NCBI GenBank assembly: GCA_015056015.1
Contig: SVHD01000002.1
Location: 1 to 64,000 of the forward strand
Reading direction: 5' to 3'
Length of the DNA: 64,000 nucleotides
Source of the DNA: Clostridiales bacterium
Lineage (GTDB): Bacteria; Bacillota; Clostridia; Christensenellales; Aristaeellaceae
This document shows, piece by piece, positions 1 to 10,117 of the stretch; the first letter of the stretch is position 1, and every line of letters begins with the position of its first letter. A program made the translations under genes and the position numbers. Under the pieces are notes generated by a model, which saw nothing but the letters and a program-made list of their open reading frames with translations, ran no database searches and had not been told where the DNA came from.

Positions 1-61
1 TTTCAAGGTTCTTGCTCTCGCTCAGGCCGCTTTCGTGACCCTCTCTCGCGAGCGCTTGATT

Positions 62-90
62 ATAATAACACATCACCTACCTTTTGTCAA
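62..90 (-). promoter_or_regulatory. Strong sigma-A-type promoter reading leftwards out of the window, probably for an rRNA operon
   Basis: Minus strand TTGACA (90-85), 17 bp spacer, TATTAT (67-62). It is followed by a leader ending ...gagcaagaaccttgaaa at the window edge, which resembles Firmicutes pre-16S leaders. Confidence 0.5.
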
Positions 91-406
91 CACCTTTTTT
101 TGAATTTTTTTCACTTTTTTTCATCTTTTTTCGTTTCACGAACTATCCGCCCTCCTCATCCGTCTATCGTTCCTGCCGTTACCGGAACTTATTCGAAGAT
201 GCCGCCTGGGATCGTTCGGGTTTTCTCCGTTTTTCTCCAATCCCTTTTTCGCATTTTCCGTCCAGTCTCCCCCTTTTTTCGCTTTTTTCCCCTGATTTCT
301 TTTTTCTTTTCAAAATTCTTTTTTCTTTTTTCCTGTTTCTTTTCCTGTTTTTTCGATCAGAAAAGAGACCCGCATTCGCGAGCCTCTTCCCGATTTCATT
401 CATTAT

Positions 407-1186
407 TCAATACAGATTATCTTTCTGGACCGCAACCAGATCCCTGGCCATATCCTGGATCAGGCGTTCAAAAGCCGGCACGTCGGTATGATTGGAGGCA
501 AAGCAGAGCAACACAGGATGATCTGCAAAGACAATCCCCACATCATGCGTAATACCGTCATCCTCCCCGGTTTTATGGGCTATTTCGTAATCATCCAGAA
601 AGAAAGGAATTTTTCCATTGAGCCGCTGATCCTTAAGAATCTGGAGCATGCAGGCATCCGCCTTTTCAGAAATGCACTTTCCTTCATATATTTTCTTCAG
701 AAGAACAGCCATTTCCCCTGCGGTGATATGATTCTGGATTCCCTTCCTGGAAGCCACACTGTCAAACAGGCGGCGACGCAGGGTGGTCTTTTCCAATCCC
801 AGCTTTCGCATCGCATCATTCACATTGTCTATTCCCAGCCGATCAATCATCAGATTGGTGGCCGTATTATCGCTGAGAATGATCATCAGGACGCAAAGAT
901 CAGAAAGCATAACCTCCAACCCGTCATGCAGGTAGGTCAGTGCGCCGCAGGAGGGCATTTTATCCTCCGGATGAATAACGAAGGTTTCTTCCATTGAAAT
1001 CAGGCCCGCCTCCGCCTGACGGAACGCCTCCACCATAATCGGAATCTTGATGACGCTGGCCGCCACCAGAGGAATATCCGGCTGAAAAGCAATTTTTTCG
1101 CCGGTAATCAAATCTTCGGCGTAAACGCTGATTTCGCCGGGCATTTCCTGAAGTCTGGGAAGATATTTTTCAAAACATTTCCGCAT
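407..1186 (-). CDS. Serine hydrolase, class A beta-lactamase-like
   Basis: ORF 259 aa; SxxK-type motif AASVIKIPIM, SDNTATN (SDN-like) and HKTGEDDG (KTG) motifs. Confidence 0.8.
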   Translation of the reverse strand: MRKCFEKYLPRLQEMPGEISVYAEDLITGEKIAFQPDIPLVAASVIKIPIMVEAFRQAEAGLISMEETFVIHPEDKMPSCGALTYLHDGLEVMLSDLCVLMIILSDNTATNLMIDRLGIDNVNDAMRKLGLEKTTLRRRLFDSVASRKGIQNHITAGEMAVLLKKIYEGKCISEKADACMLQILKDQRLNGKIPFFLDDYEIAHKTGEDDGITHDVGIVFADHPVLLCFASNHTDVPAFERLIQDMARDLVAVQKDNLY

Positions 1187-1236
1187 CTGCGCTTTCCTCT
1201 GTTTCTTTCATTTTCCTATATAATATGACCAATCCT

Positions 1237-2601
1237 TTACACAGGCGCAATCTGCAGAATTGCGGTTGCGATGGCAAAGTAGATGGTCAGCGAGGTGGCA
1301 TCCACGATGGTGGTAATCAGAGGGCTGGCCATCAGCGCCGGATCGAAGCCAACCTTTTTCGCGCACAGAGGCAGAATGCAGCCCAGGGATTTGGCGATCA
1401 GCACCGTGCAATACAGTGCCAGAGCCACCACCAGCGCCACATCCAACGTGGCATGATAGATGAAATACACCAGAAGGAAAGTAAAACCAAAGAGCACGAC
1501 GCCCACCATCGCGCCAACCCGCAATTCCTTCCAAACCGCCTTAAAGATATCCTTAAAGGCAATTTCCCCCAGGGCGATACCGCGGATGATCAAGGTGGAC
1601 GCCTGGGAGCCGCAGTTACCGCCGGTATTCATCAGCATGGGGATACAGGAAGTAAGCACGATGCTGGCATTTTTCAGCAATCCTTCATAGCTGTCAATAA
1701 TCATCCCGGTAAAAATGGCGATGGCAGCCATGATCAGCAGCCAGGGCACGCGATTGAGCGCCAGGCGGAAGGGCGAGGTTTTCAAATATTCATCCGCAGA
1801 GGGCGTCAACGCAGCCATCTTTTCAAAGTCCTCGGTGTTTTCTTCTTCGATAACGTCCATCAGGTCGTCAGCCGTGATGATACCCACCATCCGGTTTTCC
1901 TTATCCACCACCGGAATGGCCATCAGGTCGTAACGGCGGGCCAGATCGGCCACTTCTTCCTGGTCATCGGTGGTGCAAACGGAAATGGGATTAGGATCCA
2001 TCATCTCGGAAAGCACGGCGTCCTTTTCCGCCAGAATCATTTTCCGCAGGGCCAGGGTACCCATCAAATGGCGGCCCTGATCCAGAATATATAATGTATA
2101 AATCGTTTCTTTATCCAGGCCTTCCTGCCGGATCTTTTCCATGGCTTTTTCCACCGTATCCCCGGCATGGAATTCCATATATTCGATGGTCATGATGGAA
2201 CCGGCAGAGCTTTCCGGATACTGCAGATACTGATTGATCAGTTCCCGGGTTTCCGCATTCGTATTACGCAGCACCCGCCGTACCACGCCGGCCGGCAATT
2301 CCTCCAGAAAATCCACCGCATCATCCAGAAACATATCGTCAATCAGCGTGCGGATTTCATGATCGCCGATGGATTCGATCAGCACCTGCTGCTGTTCGGT
2401 AGACATATAGCTGAATACATCGGCAGAAATATCCTTGGGCAGCACCCGGAAAATAAGCAGCAGCTTTTCCCGGTCCATTTCTTCCATATACTGGGCAATA
2501 TCCACTTCATTGATCATTCGCAGCGCGCCGCGAAGCTCTCCATGACGGCCGGAAGCCAGCAGACCATCCAGCCTTTCCCGAATCATTTCCCATTCCATCA
2601 T
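1237..2601 (-). CDS. mgtE: Magnesium transporter MgtE (N-domain, CBS pair, TM domain)
   Basis: ORF 454 aa; MgtE_N, CBS region (MMDPNPISVCTTDDQEEVADLARRYDLMAIPVVD) and TM segment with GGNCGSQASTLIIRG. Confidence 0.93.
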   Translation of the reverse strand: MMEWEMIRERLDGLLASGRHGELRGALRMINEVDIAQYMEEMDREKLLLIFRVLPKDISADVFSYMSTEQQQVLIESIGDHEIRTLIDDMFLDDAVDFLEELPAGVVRRVLRNTNAETRELINQYLQYPESSAGSIMTIEYMEFHAGDTVEKAMEKIRQEGLDKETIYTLYILDQGRHLMGTLALRKMILAEKDAVLSEMMDPNPISVCTTDDQEEVADLARRYDLMAIPVVDKENRMVGIITADDLMDVIEEENTEDFEKMAALTPSADEYLKTSPFRLALNRVPWLLIMAAIAIFTGMIIDSYEGLLKNASIVLTSCIPMLMNTGGNCGSQASTLIIRGIALGEIAFKDIFKAVWKELRVGAMVGVVLFGFTFLLVYFIYHATLDVALVVALALYCTVLIAKSLGCILPLCAKKVGFDPALMASPLITTIVDATSLTIYFAIATAILQIAPV

Positions 2602-2892
2602 TCTTCACCTTCCCCTTCTTCATTATGCCGCATGGATTTACAGAAAAACCCGCCGATTTTTTGCAACCACAAAAAAGCCTTTTTCCGTGATACAAGAAAA
2701 CCGGCCAAAACGACGCAGACGGACAGATGCGGCCATCAGACCGTATCCATTCTTCTTATGCACATGGGGGACAGGCCCAAATCAGCGACGCGCCAACAGG
2801 CGCGCCATCCACGATCGGGGCACCGTTTCGCCCGGCATACATCTACTGCCGTCGCCCATTGACTGTCACCTCCCAATTTCATTGATATATCC

Positions 2893-2920
2893 AGTATATG
2901 CATTTTTTCCCTATTGTCAA
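2893..2920 (-). promoter_or_regulatory. Sigma-A-type promoter for mgtE with a ~285 nt leader
   Basis: Minus strand TTGACA (2920-2915), 16 bp spacer, TATACT (2898-2893). Confidence 0.55.
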
Positions 2921-3018
2921 TTGTTTTCTTGCGGTTTCTTCCTGCACTTTCCACTTGCGATACGGAGCCCGGAGAATTATAATAGTATCATTATTATTTA
3001 TGCTGGGGAGGAATGGGC

Positions 3019-4203
3019 ATGCGGGTTTGCGGCGTTATTGCGGAATACGATCCTTTTCACAAGGGCCATGCCCATCATCTTGCCTGCGCCCGGGAAAAAA
3101 CCGGGGCAGACTATATCATCTGCGTCATGAGCGGCAGCTTCACCCAGCGCGGCATGCCCGCCCTTTTGCCTGCCCACACCCGGGCAGAAATGGCCCTGAA
3201 AAACGGGGCGGACGTCATTCTGCAATTGCCCTATGATTTTTCAGTTCGGGAAGCAGAATATTTTGCTTTGGGCGGCGTTGGTATTCTGCATGCGCTGGGC
3301 TGCGTTACCCACCTTTCCTTTGGCAGCGAGCAGGATGACCTGAGCACCCTGAGCGCCGCCGCCGCTTTGCTGGAAGATCCGGACGACGCATTCCGGGAAG
3401 ATTTGCAGCATCAGTTAAGCAAAGGCGTCTCCCATGCGGAAGCAACAGGACGTGCCCTGGAAAAACGCATTTCATTGCCCGGAAAAACCCTCAATGCCCC
3501 CAATACCGCCCTGGCCCTTGCCTATTTGCGGGCACTGATTCGGTTAAAGAGCAATATTCAGCCCGTACCCATTTTGCGAAGCGTCGATTATCACGCCGCA
3601 GAATTGGAAGAATACCCCTCCGCAACCGCCATGCGGGGCGCCATTTTACGAGGGGATTGGCAGGCCGTAGAAAAAGGGATTCCAGAAAATGCCCTGGACA
3701 TTCTGAAAAAAGCCATTCTGGATCGGCAGCTTTGCACGCCGGATGGGCTGGATACCGTTTTGCGGCGGCAAATTCTCTATACTTCTGCGGAAGACATGGC
3801 CCAATGGCCCGGCGTCAGCGAGGGCCTGGAAATGCGCATCCGCAAGGCGGCAGAAAGCGCCGTAAGCCGGGAAGCGCTGATCCAGAAAATCAAAACCCGG
3901 CGCTATACCCACGGGCGCATCAGCCGGGCGCTGTGTCACGGCATGATGGGCATCAGCGCAGCGGATTTGCCCGCCATTCCCGATCACGCCCGAATTCTGG
4001 GATTCCGTGAAAGCGCCCGGCCGCTGCTGAAAATCATGCAAAAAAGCGGCTTCCCTCTGATTTCCCAGGCCGCCCGCTCCCCATTGATGGGGCTGGATAT
4101 CCGGGCGGATGAGCTGTGGCACATCGGGGCCAGCCTGCCCCTGGGGGATACTTATCGCCGATCTCCCGTCATTGTGGATGGAAAGGAACAAAATCATGCG
4201 TGA
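3019..4203 (+). CDS. tmcAL: tRNA(Met) cytidine acetate ligase family nucleotidyltransferase (TmcAL/YlbM)
   Basis: GVIAEYDPFHKGHAHHL nucleotidyltransferase motif; full-length match to the family pattern. An upstream in-frame ATG at 3013 is also possible. Confidence 0.88.
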   Translation: MRVCGVIAEYDPFHKGHAHHLACAREKTGADYIICVMSGSFTQRGMPALLPAHTRAEMALKNGADVILQLPYDFSVREAEYFALGGVGILHALGCVTHLSFGSEQDDLSTLSAAAALLEDPDDAFREDLQHQLSKGVSHAEATGRALEKRISLPGKTLNAPNTALALAYLRALIRLKSNIQPVPILRSVDYHAAELEEYPSATAMRGAILRGDWQAVEKGIPENALDILKKAILDRQLCTPDGLDTVLRRQILYTSAEDMAQWPGVSEGLEMRIRKAAESAVSREALIQKIKTRRYTHGRISRALCHGMMGISAADLPAIPDHARILGFRESARPLLKIMQKSGFPLISQAARSPLMGLDIRADELWHIGASLPLGDTYRRSPVIVDGKEQNHA

Positions 4204-5041
4204 AATCTCCGTTGCTCTGCTCTCCGAAAAAATTGAGCAATTGTTTTTAACCGCCAATTATGAAATCGGCCAGGATATTGAGCAGGCCATCTGCCGGGCG
4301 ATCGAAACCGAGGAATCGGAAACCGGGCGAAACGTGCTTGCTCAGATCCGGGAGAATTATGAAATCGCCCGGCAGGAGCGGGTAGCCATCTGCCAGGATA
4401 CGGGCATGGCCGTACTTTTTATTGAAATCGGCCAGGACGTGCATTTTATCGGCGGAGATTTTACCGCCGCCGTAAACGAAGGCGTGCGCAAGGCCTACAA
4501 AAACGGATATCTTCGCAAATCAGTGGTTTCCGATCCGCTTTTTGACCGCAAAAACACCGGGGACAATACCCCCGCCGTAATTCACGCTTCCATCGTGCCC
4601 GGCGATCAGGTGCATATTCTGGTTACCGCCAAAGGCTTTGGCAGCGAAAACATGAGCGCAGTAAAAATGCTGGTGCCCGCCGACGGGGAAAAGGGCGTAT
4701 TGGATTTCATCGTGGAAACAGCGAAAAAAGCCGGTCCCAATCCTTGCCCGCCCATGGTTATCGGCGTAGGCATCGGCGGCACCATGGAGCAGGCCGCCCT
4801 TCTGGCCAAGCGCATGACTGCCAGGCCCGCCGGCACCAGCCATCCCGATTCCCTCTATGCGGAATTGGAAAAGAAAGCCCTTGCCGCCATTAACGCCCTG
4901 GGCATCGGCCCTGCCGGCATCGGCGGGCGCACCACCGCCCTTTGCGTGAACATCGCTTCCGCCCCCACCCATATCGCCGGCATGCCGGTGGCCATCAACA
5001 TCTGCTGCCACGCCGCCCGTCACGCCGAGGGGACAATCTGA
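4196..5041 (+). CDS. Fumarate hydratase (class I, two-subunit type), alpha subunit
   Basis: ATG overlaps the tmcAL stop; RQERVAICQDTGMAVLFIEIGQDV and PCPPMVIGVGIGGTMEQAALLAK motifs. Confidence 0.9.
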   Translation: MREISVALLSEKIEQLFLTANYEIGQDIEQAICRAIETEESETGRNVLAQIRENYEIARQERVAICQDTGMAVLFIEIGQDVHFIGGDFTAAVNEGVRKAYKNGYLRKSVVSDPLFDRKNTGDNTPAVIHASIVPGDQVHILVTAKGFGSENMSAVKMLVPADGEKGVLDFIVETAKKAGPNPCPPMVIGVGIGGTMEQAALLAKRMTARPAGTSHPDSLYAELEKKALAAINALGIGPAGIGGRTTALCVNIASAPTHIAGMPVAINICCHAARHAEGTI

Positions 5042-5061
5042 TAAGAGCCGGGAAAGATTGC

Positions 5062-5127
5062 TGGGGGAACCATTCTTTGCAGCCAAAGAATGGCTCCCTC
5101 AGGCCCCCTCCAAGAAAGCTATTCGGG
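5062..5127 (+). repeat. Dispersed double-hairpin repeat, copy 1 (between the fumarate hydratase subunits)
   Basis: gggggaaccattctttg-cag-ccaaagaatggctccct ... cccctccaagaaagctattcggga, then cattttcccg downstream. Confidence 0.8.
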
Positions 5128-5216
5128 AATGAACGCATACCTTTGAATCCACATTTTCCCGCGAAGGTCAGCGATAAATAGCCTGATTTTCTTCATTTTT
5201 CACCAAGGAGAATCCC

Positions 5217-5777
5217 ATGTCCACCATTCATTTACAGCTTCCCCTGACAGATGAAGCCGTTCAATCCCTGCGTGCCGGGGATCTGGTTACCCTTTCCGGC
5301 GAAATCTACACCGGCAGGGACGCCGCCCACAAGCGCTTGATAACGCTGCTGGATGAAGGCAAGCCCCTGCCCATTGAAATTGCCGGGCAGACCATTTATT
5401 ATGTAGGCCCGGCTCCGGCCTCGCCCGGGCATGCGACAGGCTCCGCCGGGCCCACCACCAGCTATCGTATGGATTCCTATACCCCCCGGCTTTTGCAATT
5501 GGGGCTGAAGGGCATGATCGGCAAAGGCATGCGCAGCGAAGCCGTCCGTGCCGCCATGCAAAAATACGGCGCGGTATACTTTGGGGCGGTAGGCGGCGCC
5601 GCGGCGCTGATTGCCCGAAGCATCATCCGAAGCGAAGTAGTGGCCTACGAGGATTTGGGCCCCGAAGCCATTCATCGCTTTACCATCCGCAATTTCCCCG
5701 TCATCGTGCTGATGGACGCCCATGGCGGAAATCTTTACGAAGAAGGACCGAGGCTGTACAAACAAGAAATATTATGA
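5217..5777 (+). CDS. Fumarate hydratase (class I), beta subunit
   Basis: YYVGPAPASPGHATGSAGPTTSYRMD and IGKGMRSEAV motifs. Confidence 0.9.
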   Translation: MSTIHLQLPLTDEAVQSLRAGDLVTLSGEIYTGRDAAHKRLITLLDEGKPLPIEIAGQTIYYVGPAPASPGHATGSAGPTTSYRMDSYTPRLLQLGLKGMIGKGMRSEAVRAAMQKYGAVYFGAVGGAAALIARSIIRSEVVAYEDLGPEAIHRFTIRNFPVIVLMDAHGGNLYEEGPRLYKQEIL

Positions 5778-5825
5778 TATAATCAAAAATGTGTTTCAAA
5801 TTTCTTACGAAGTACAGGAGGACAC

Positions 5826-7253
5826 ATGAAGCAAGGGGCAAAAATTCGTTTGCTGGCGCTGTTACTGGCAGCGCTGTTTTGCCTGCCCGCTTTTCCCTTC
5901 TCCGCCCTGGCCACCGAATATGACGCCAGCCGCCCGGAAGTGCTGGATGAAGGCCATTTGAGTGCCGGCGCCGCGATCCTGATCGAGGCCGATTCCGGCA
6001 AAGTGATTTTTGAAAAAAACGCAGATCAGATCATGTATCCCGCTTCCACCACGAAAATTCTTACCGTCTGGCTGGCGCTGACCTTTGGCGATCCCAATCA
6101 GGTCATCACGGTCAGCGACGCCGCCGTGGCCCTGGCGGAGGATGAATCCTCGGCCAAGCTGGCAGCGGGGGAAAATGTGAAGCTGATTGATCTTTGCTAT
6201 GCCGCCATGCTGCCCTCCGGTAACGACGCCGCCAATGCCATCGCAGAAGGCCTGGGAGGAACGCGGGAAAATTTCGTGGCCCTGATGAATGAGGCCGCCT
6301 ATTCCCTGGGCTGCACCAATACCCATTTCGTCAATGCCAATGGTCTGCATGACGAAAATCATTTCACCACCGCAAGGGATATGGCCATTCTGGCCCGGGT
6401 TGCCATGGAAAATGAAACCTTCCGGGAAATCGTGCTTTCCCCCTCCCATGTGCTGCCCAAGACCAACATCTATCGTTCCCGCACCATCAATAACCGCAAT
6501 TTCTTCGTCGCCAAAACGGAAGGGGAAGAAAATTGCTACTATGAATACAGCACCGGTATCAAAACCGGTACCACCCAGGCGGCAGGCAATTGCTTTGTGG
6601 GCTCTGCCACCAAGGATGGGGTCAGCCTGATTTCCGTGGTCTTTGGCGCATCCAAGGATGAATACCGCTACACCGATACCATCAAGCTGATGGACTACGG
6701 CTTTTCCCAGTATCTGAGCACCAGCATTGCGGAAATCTACATGAAAAATCCCCGGGTGGTGGATATCCGCAGCTTTGATCTGGATGACCCCGAAGTGGGC
6801 CGCCTGACGCTGAATATCCGTAAGCAGGATTCCAAGGCCTCCGATCTGGTGGTGGTCACCCTGGACGAAGTGGAATACTGGGTGCAGAATTTCAGCAGCC
6901 TGACCGTAACCGAATTTACCCGGGATTTGATCGCCCCCATTCAGGAAGGGGAAATCATGGGCACGCTGACCTATTATCCCGAAAACGGCAATCCGGTGGT
7001 ATATGAATTGACCGCCGCCCGCAGCATCGCTGCCCGGGAGCAATTGGCCCCCACCGTGGATCAGATCATCGCCGACGCCATGAACGATCCCAATCCCTTC
7101 CCCCGCATTACCTTTGAACTGGTTTTCCTGTATCTGCTTTTGCCCGCCGCCGGCATTTTCCTGGCCCTGCGCCTGATCAAGCGGCTGCTCAAGCAGCTGA
7201 AAAAATTCCGCAAGGTAAAAACCTTTAAGCCCACCAGCCGCTACTACCGATAA
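5826..7253 (+). CDS. D-alanyl-D-alanine carboxypeptidase (DacA/DacF-type PBP)
   Basis: Signal peptide; YPASTTKILT (SxxK), SGNDAANA (SxN), GIKTGTTQAAG (KTG); C-terminal TM anchor. Confidence 0.92.
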   Translation: MKQGAKIRLLALLLAALFCLPAFPFSALATEYDASRPEVLDEGHLSAGAAILIEADSGKVIFEKNADQIMYPASTTKILTVWLALTFGDPNQVITVSDAAVALAEDESSAKLAAGENVKLIDLCYAAMLPSGNDAANAIAEGLGGTRENFVALMNEAAYSLGCTNTHFVNANGLHDENHFTTARDMAILARVAMENETFREIVLSPSHVLPKTNIYRSRTINNRNFFVAKTEGEENCYYEYSTGIKTGTTQAAGNCFVGSATKDGVSLISVVFGASKDEYRYTDTIKLMDYGFSQYLSTSIAEIYMKNPRVVDIRSFDLDDPEVGRLTLNIRKQDSKASDLVVVTLDEVEYWVQNFSSLTVTEFTRDLIAPIQEGEIMGTLTYYPENGNPVVYELTAARSIAAREQLAPTVDQIIADAMNDPNPFPRITFELVFLYLLLPAAGIFLALRLIKRLLKQLKKFRKVKTFKPTSRYYR

Positions 7254-7263
7254 AAATATCAAA

Positions 7264-7294
7264 AAAACGCTTGCCCGACGGCAGGCGTTTTTTC
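7264..7294 (+). terminator. Rho-independent terminator after dac gene
   Basis: aacgcttgcc-cgac-ggcaggcgtt followed by T-run. Confidence 0.8.
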
Positions 7295-7365
7295 TTTTTC
7301 GCCGCTTATAATTTCTTCCTCTCCGTGCATAATAAGGGCGAAGATGCAGCCAAGGAGGAAGGAAC

Positions 7366-8583
7366 ATGAAAAAATTGCTGGTGCTGCTGGCCGCCGTTGT
7401 TTTGATCGGAGTACTGATTACCTCTGCCGTTACGGATGAAAAAATTCAGCTGCTGGTATGGGTAGGGGACGACGCCGATCAGGAATGGATCGAGGGCGTG
7501 ATTGATGGATTCCAGCAGGCCGATCCTGATCATCAATTCCAGATCCGGGTGGGAATTGTTCCCGAGCCCGATGCAAAAATCGCCATTTTGCAGGATCCCA
7601 CCGCCTCTGCCGATGTATTCACCTTTGCCCATGATCAGATTCTGGAATTATACGGCGCAGGGGCGCTGCAGGAAATCGTTATGAATTCTGAAGCGGTGAT
7701 TAACGCCAACGGCGGAAAAAACGCAGGGGCCATTCAGGCCGCCATGATGAACGATCGGCTGTATGCCTATCCTGCCACGGCGGATAACGGCTATTTTATG
7801 TTCTATAACAAAGAATATTTTTCCGAAGAGGATATTCTAACCTTGGATCGGATGCTGGAAATCGCCGCGCAGAACGGGAAATATTTTTCCTATGATCTGG
7901 ACGCAGCCTGGTATCTGTATTCCTTTTTTGCCGGAGCAGGACTTCAGCTGGAAATGCAGGCGGATCAATCCAATCTCTGCAACTGGAATGCCGCGGATAC
8001 CGAAATCACCGGGGTGCAGGTAGCCCAGGCCATTTTGGATATTGCCGCGCATCCGGGCTTTATCAATCAGAGCGATGCAGAATTTATCGCCGGCATCAAG
8101 GACGGATCCGTCATTGCCGGGGTAAACGGCGCCTGGAATGCCCGGGCTGCCCAGGAGGCCTGGGGCGAAAATTACGCCGCCGCCAAATTGCCCCTTTTTA
8201 CCGTAGCCGGTCAGCAGCGGCAAATGGCGTCCTTCGCCGGATACAAGCTGGTAGGGGTCAATGCCTACAGCGCCAATGTGGGCCATGCCATGCGCTTTGC
8301 CGAATACATGACCAATTATGAAAGCCAGATGAAGCGTTTTGAATTACGGGGACAGGGCCCCTCCAATATGCAGGCCGCTTCCTCCCCCGCCGTGATGGCC
8401 GATCCTGCCATCGCTGCACTTACCGCCCAGGACGCTTACGCCCAGGCCCAGAATGTGGGGCCCAATTACTGGGCGCCTGCGGATACCTTCGGCGCCATTA
8501 TGGCGGCGGGAAATCCGGAGGGAACGGATTTGCAGGCGCTGCTGGATCAGATGGTTGCCGGCATTACAGCTCCGGTGCAATGA
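7366..8583 (+). CDS. Sugar ABC transporter, extracellular solute-binding protein (maltose-type)
   Basis: ORF 405 aa with N-terminal signal; SBP family-1 pattern (LLVWVGDDADQEWIEGVIDGFQQADPDHQF, ADVFTFAHDQ); followed by MalF/MalG-like permeases. Confidence 0.85.
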   Translation: MKKLLVLLAAVVLIGVLITSAVTDEKIQLLVWVGDDADQEWIEGVIDGFQQADPDHQFQIRVGIVPEPDAKIAILQDPTASADVFTFAHDQILELYGAGALQEIVMNSEAVINANGGKNAGAIQAAMMNDRLYAYPATADNGYFMFYNKEYFSEEDILTLDRMLEIAAQNGKYFSYDLDAAWYLYSFFAGAGLQLEMQADQSNLCNWNAADTEITGVQVAQAILDIAAHPGFINQSDAEFIAGIKDGSVIAGVNGAWNARAAQEAWGENYAAAKLPLFTVAGQQRQMASFAGYKLVGVNAYSANVGHAMRFAEYMTNYESQMKRFELRGQGPSNMQAASSPAVMADPAIAALTAQDAYAQAQNVGPNYWAPADTFGAIMAAGNPEGTDLQALLDQMVAGITAPVQ

Positions 8584-8623
8584 AATCTTTCCGGCGGCAA
8601 TCCGAAAAGAAAGAAGGGAACGG

Positions 8624-10117
8624 ATGAATACCTTGGGAAATCGTGGATTTCGGAAAGCCCTGGTCCTCCCCATGAGCATAGGGAAGGGCTTCCGGAATAT
8701 TTTCATTTCAATTGCCCGCTTCTTTTCTTCTCTTTTTCATCAGATTGCCGCCGGTGATCTCTGGGTAAAATCCTCCCTGCTGCTTTGCGGCATGGGTTAT
8801 TTCGGCCGCAGGCAATACGGAAAGGGAATTCTGGCCACGCTGCTGCAATTGGCGGCGCTCTGTCTTTTCCCCGTCTTTTTCCTTCCCTACCTGCGCAAAT
8901 TCGATACCCTGGGGGATGTGGAGCGGCAAACCATTTTCAATCCGGAAACGCTGAAAAACGAAGTGAACGCTTTTGATGATTCCTTTCAGATTCTGCTTTT
9001 CGGCGTGGTGGGTATCCTGTTTCTTTTTGCCTGCCTGATTCTGTATGTAAAAAATATCAGCTGGGTAAGCGCGCTGCAGAAAAAAGCGGAAGAAGGAAAG
9101 CATATCAACAGCCTCCGGGAGGATTTTTCTTCCCTTTTTCACGAAAAATTCCATATTACCCTGCTTTCCCTGCCGGTGATTTGCGTTGTCGTTTTTTCCG
9201 TTGTGCCTCTGCTGGTAATGATTCTGGCCGGCTTTACCAATTTTGATCGCTTTCATTTTCCTCCTGCCAGACTATTTACCTGGGTGGGGCTGGATAATTT
9301 TCACGCGCTGTTTGAATCCTCCCTCACCGCCACCTTTGGCTATTCCTTTCGAAAAATTCTTCTCTGGACGCTGATCTGGGCCTTCCTTGCCACCTTTACC
9401 AATTATTACGGCGGCATCCTGCTGGCCCTTTTCATCAACCACAGGCAGACGCGATTCAAAAAATTCTGGCGTACGGCCTTTGTCATTCCCATTGCCGTGC
9501 CCCAGTTCGTATCGCTTTTGCTGGTGCGGAATTTTTTTGCCAATACGGGCATCGTCAACACCCTGTTTTCCCAATGGGGCGTCACGGATTTTTTCCGGAA
9601 TCTGGGGCTGATTTCCTCGGGGGCCGCCTATATTCCCTTTCTCACCGATCCGAATTGGGCCAAGGCCATGATCATTCTGATCAACATGTGGGTGGGCATT
9701 CCCTATATGATGCTTTTATCCACAGGGGTGCTGATGAATATTCCCGGCGATTTGCTGGAAAGCGCCCAGATCGACGGCGCCAACGCCTTTCAGCGTTTCC
9801 GGAAAATCACCATGCCCTATATCCGCTTTGTAACGGGCCCCTATCTGGTATCATCCCTCATTGGCAACATCAATAATTTCAATATCATCTATCTGCTCAC
9901 CAATGATATTTACGTCACTTCCGATCAGCTGCTGGCAAATTCCAATGCCCGGGAGGTGGATCTGCTGGTAACCTGGCTCTACCGGCTGACCCAGGATTTC
10001 AATAATTACAAAATGGCGTCGGTGCTGGGCATGGCCATTTTTCTGATCTGCGCCGGCTTTACCCTGCTGACCTTCAGCCGAATGAACCAGGGAAACAAGG
10101 AGGAAACATTCCAGTGA
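8624..10117 (+). CDS. Sugar ABC transporter permease, MalF-like
   Basis: Multiple TM segments; EAA loop LLESAQIDGANAFQRFRKITMPYI. Confidence 0.88.
   Translation: MNTLGNRGFRKALVLPMSIGKGFRNIFISIARFFSSLFHQIAAGDLWVKSSLLLCGMGYFGRRQYGKGILATLLQLAALCLFPVFFLPYLRKFDTLGDVERQTIFNPETLKNEVNAFDDSFQILLFGVVGILFLFACLILYVKNISWVSALQKKAEEGKHINSLREDFSSLFHEKFHITLLSLPVICVVVFSVVPLLVMILAGFTNFDRFHFPPARLFTWVGLDNFHALFESSLTATFGYSFRKILLWTLIWAFLATFTNYYGGILLALFINHRQTRFKKFWRTAFVIPIAVPQFVSLLLVRNFFANTGIVNTLFSQWGVTDFFRNLGLISSGAAYIPFLTDPNWAKAMIILINMWVGIPYMMLLSTGVLMNIPGDLLESAQIDGANAFQRFRKITMPYIRFVTGPYLVSSLIGNINNFNIIYLLTNDIYVTSDQLLANSNAREVDLLVTWLYRLTQDFNNYKMASVLGMAIFLICAGFTLLTFSRMNQGNKEETFQ

Noticed and set aside
84-552. Overlapping ORFs in the T/C-rich left region
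   Set aside because: Phe/Ser/Arg/Lys-rich translations produced by a polypyrimidine tract; no SD or family match.
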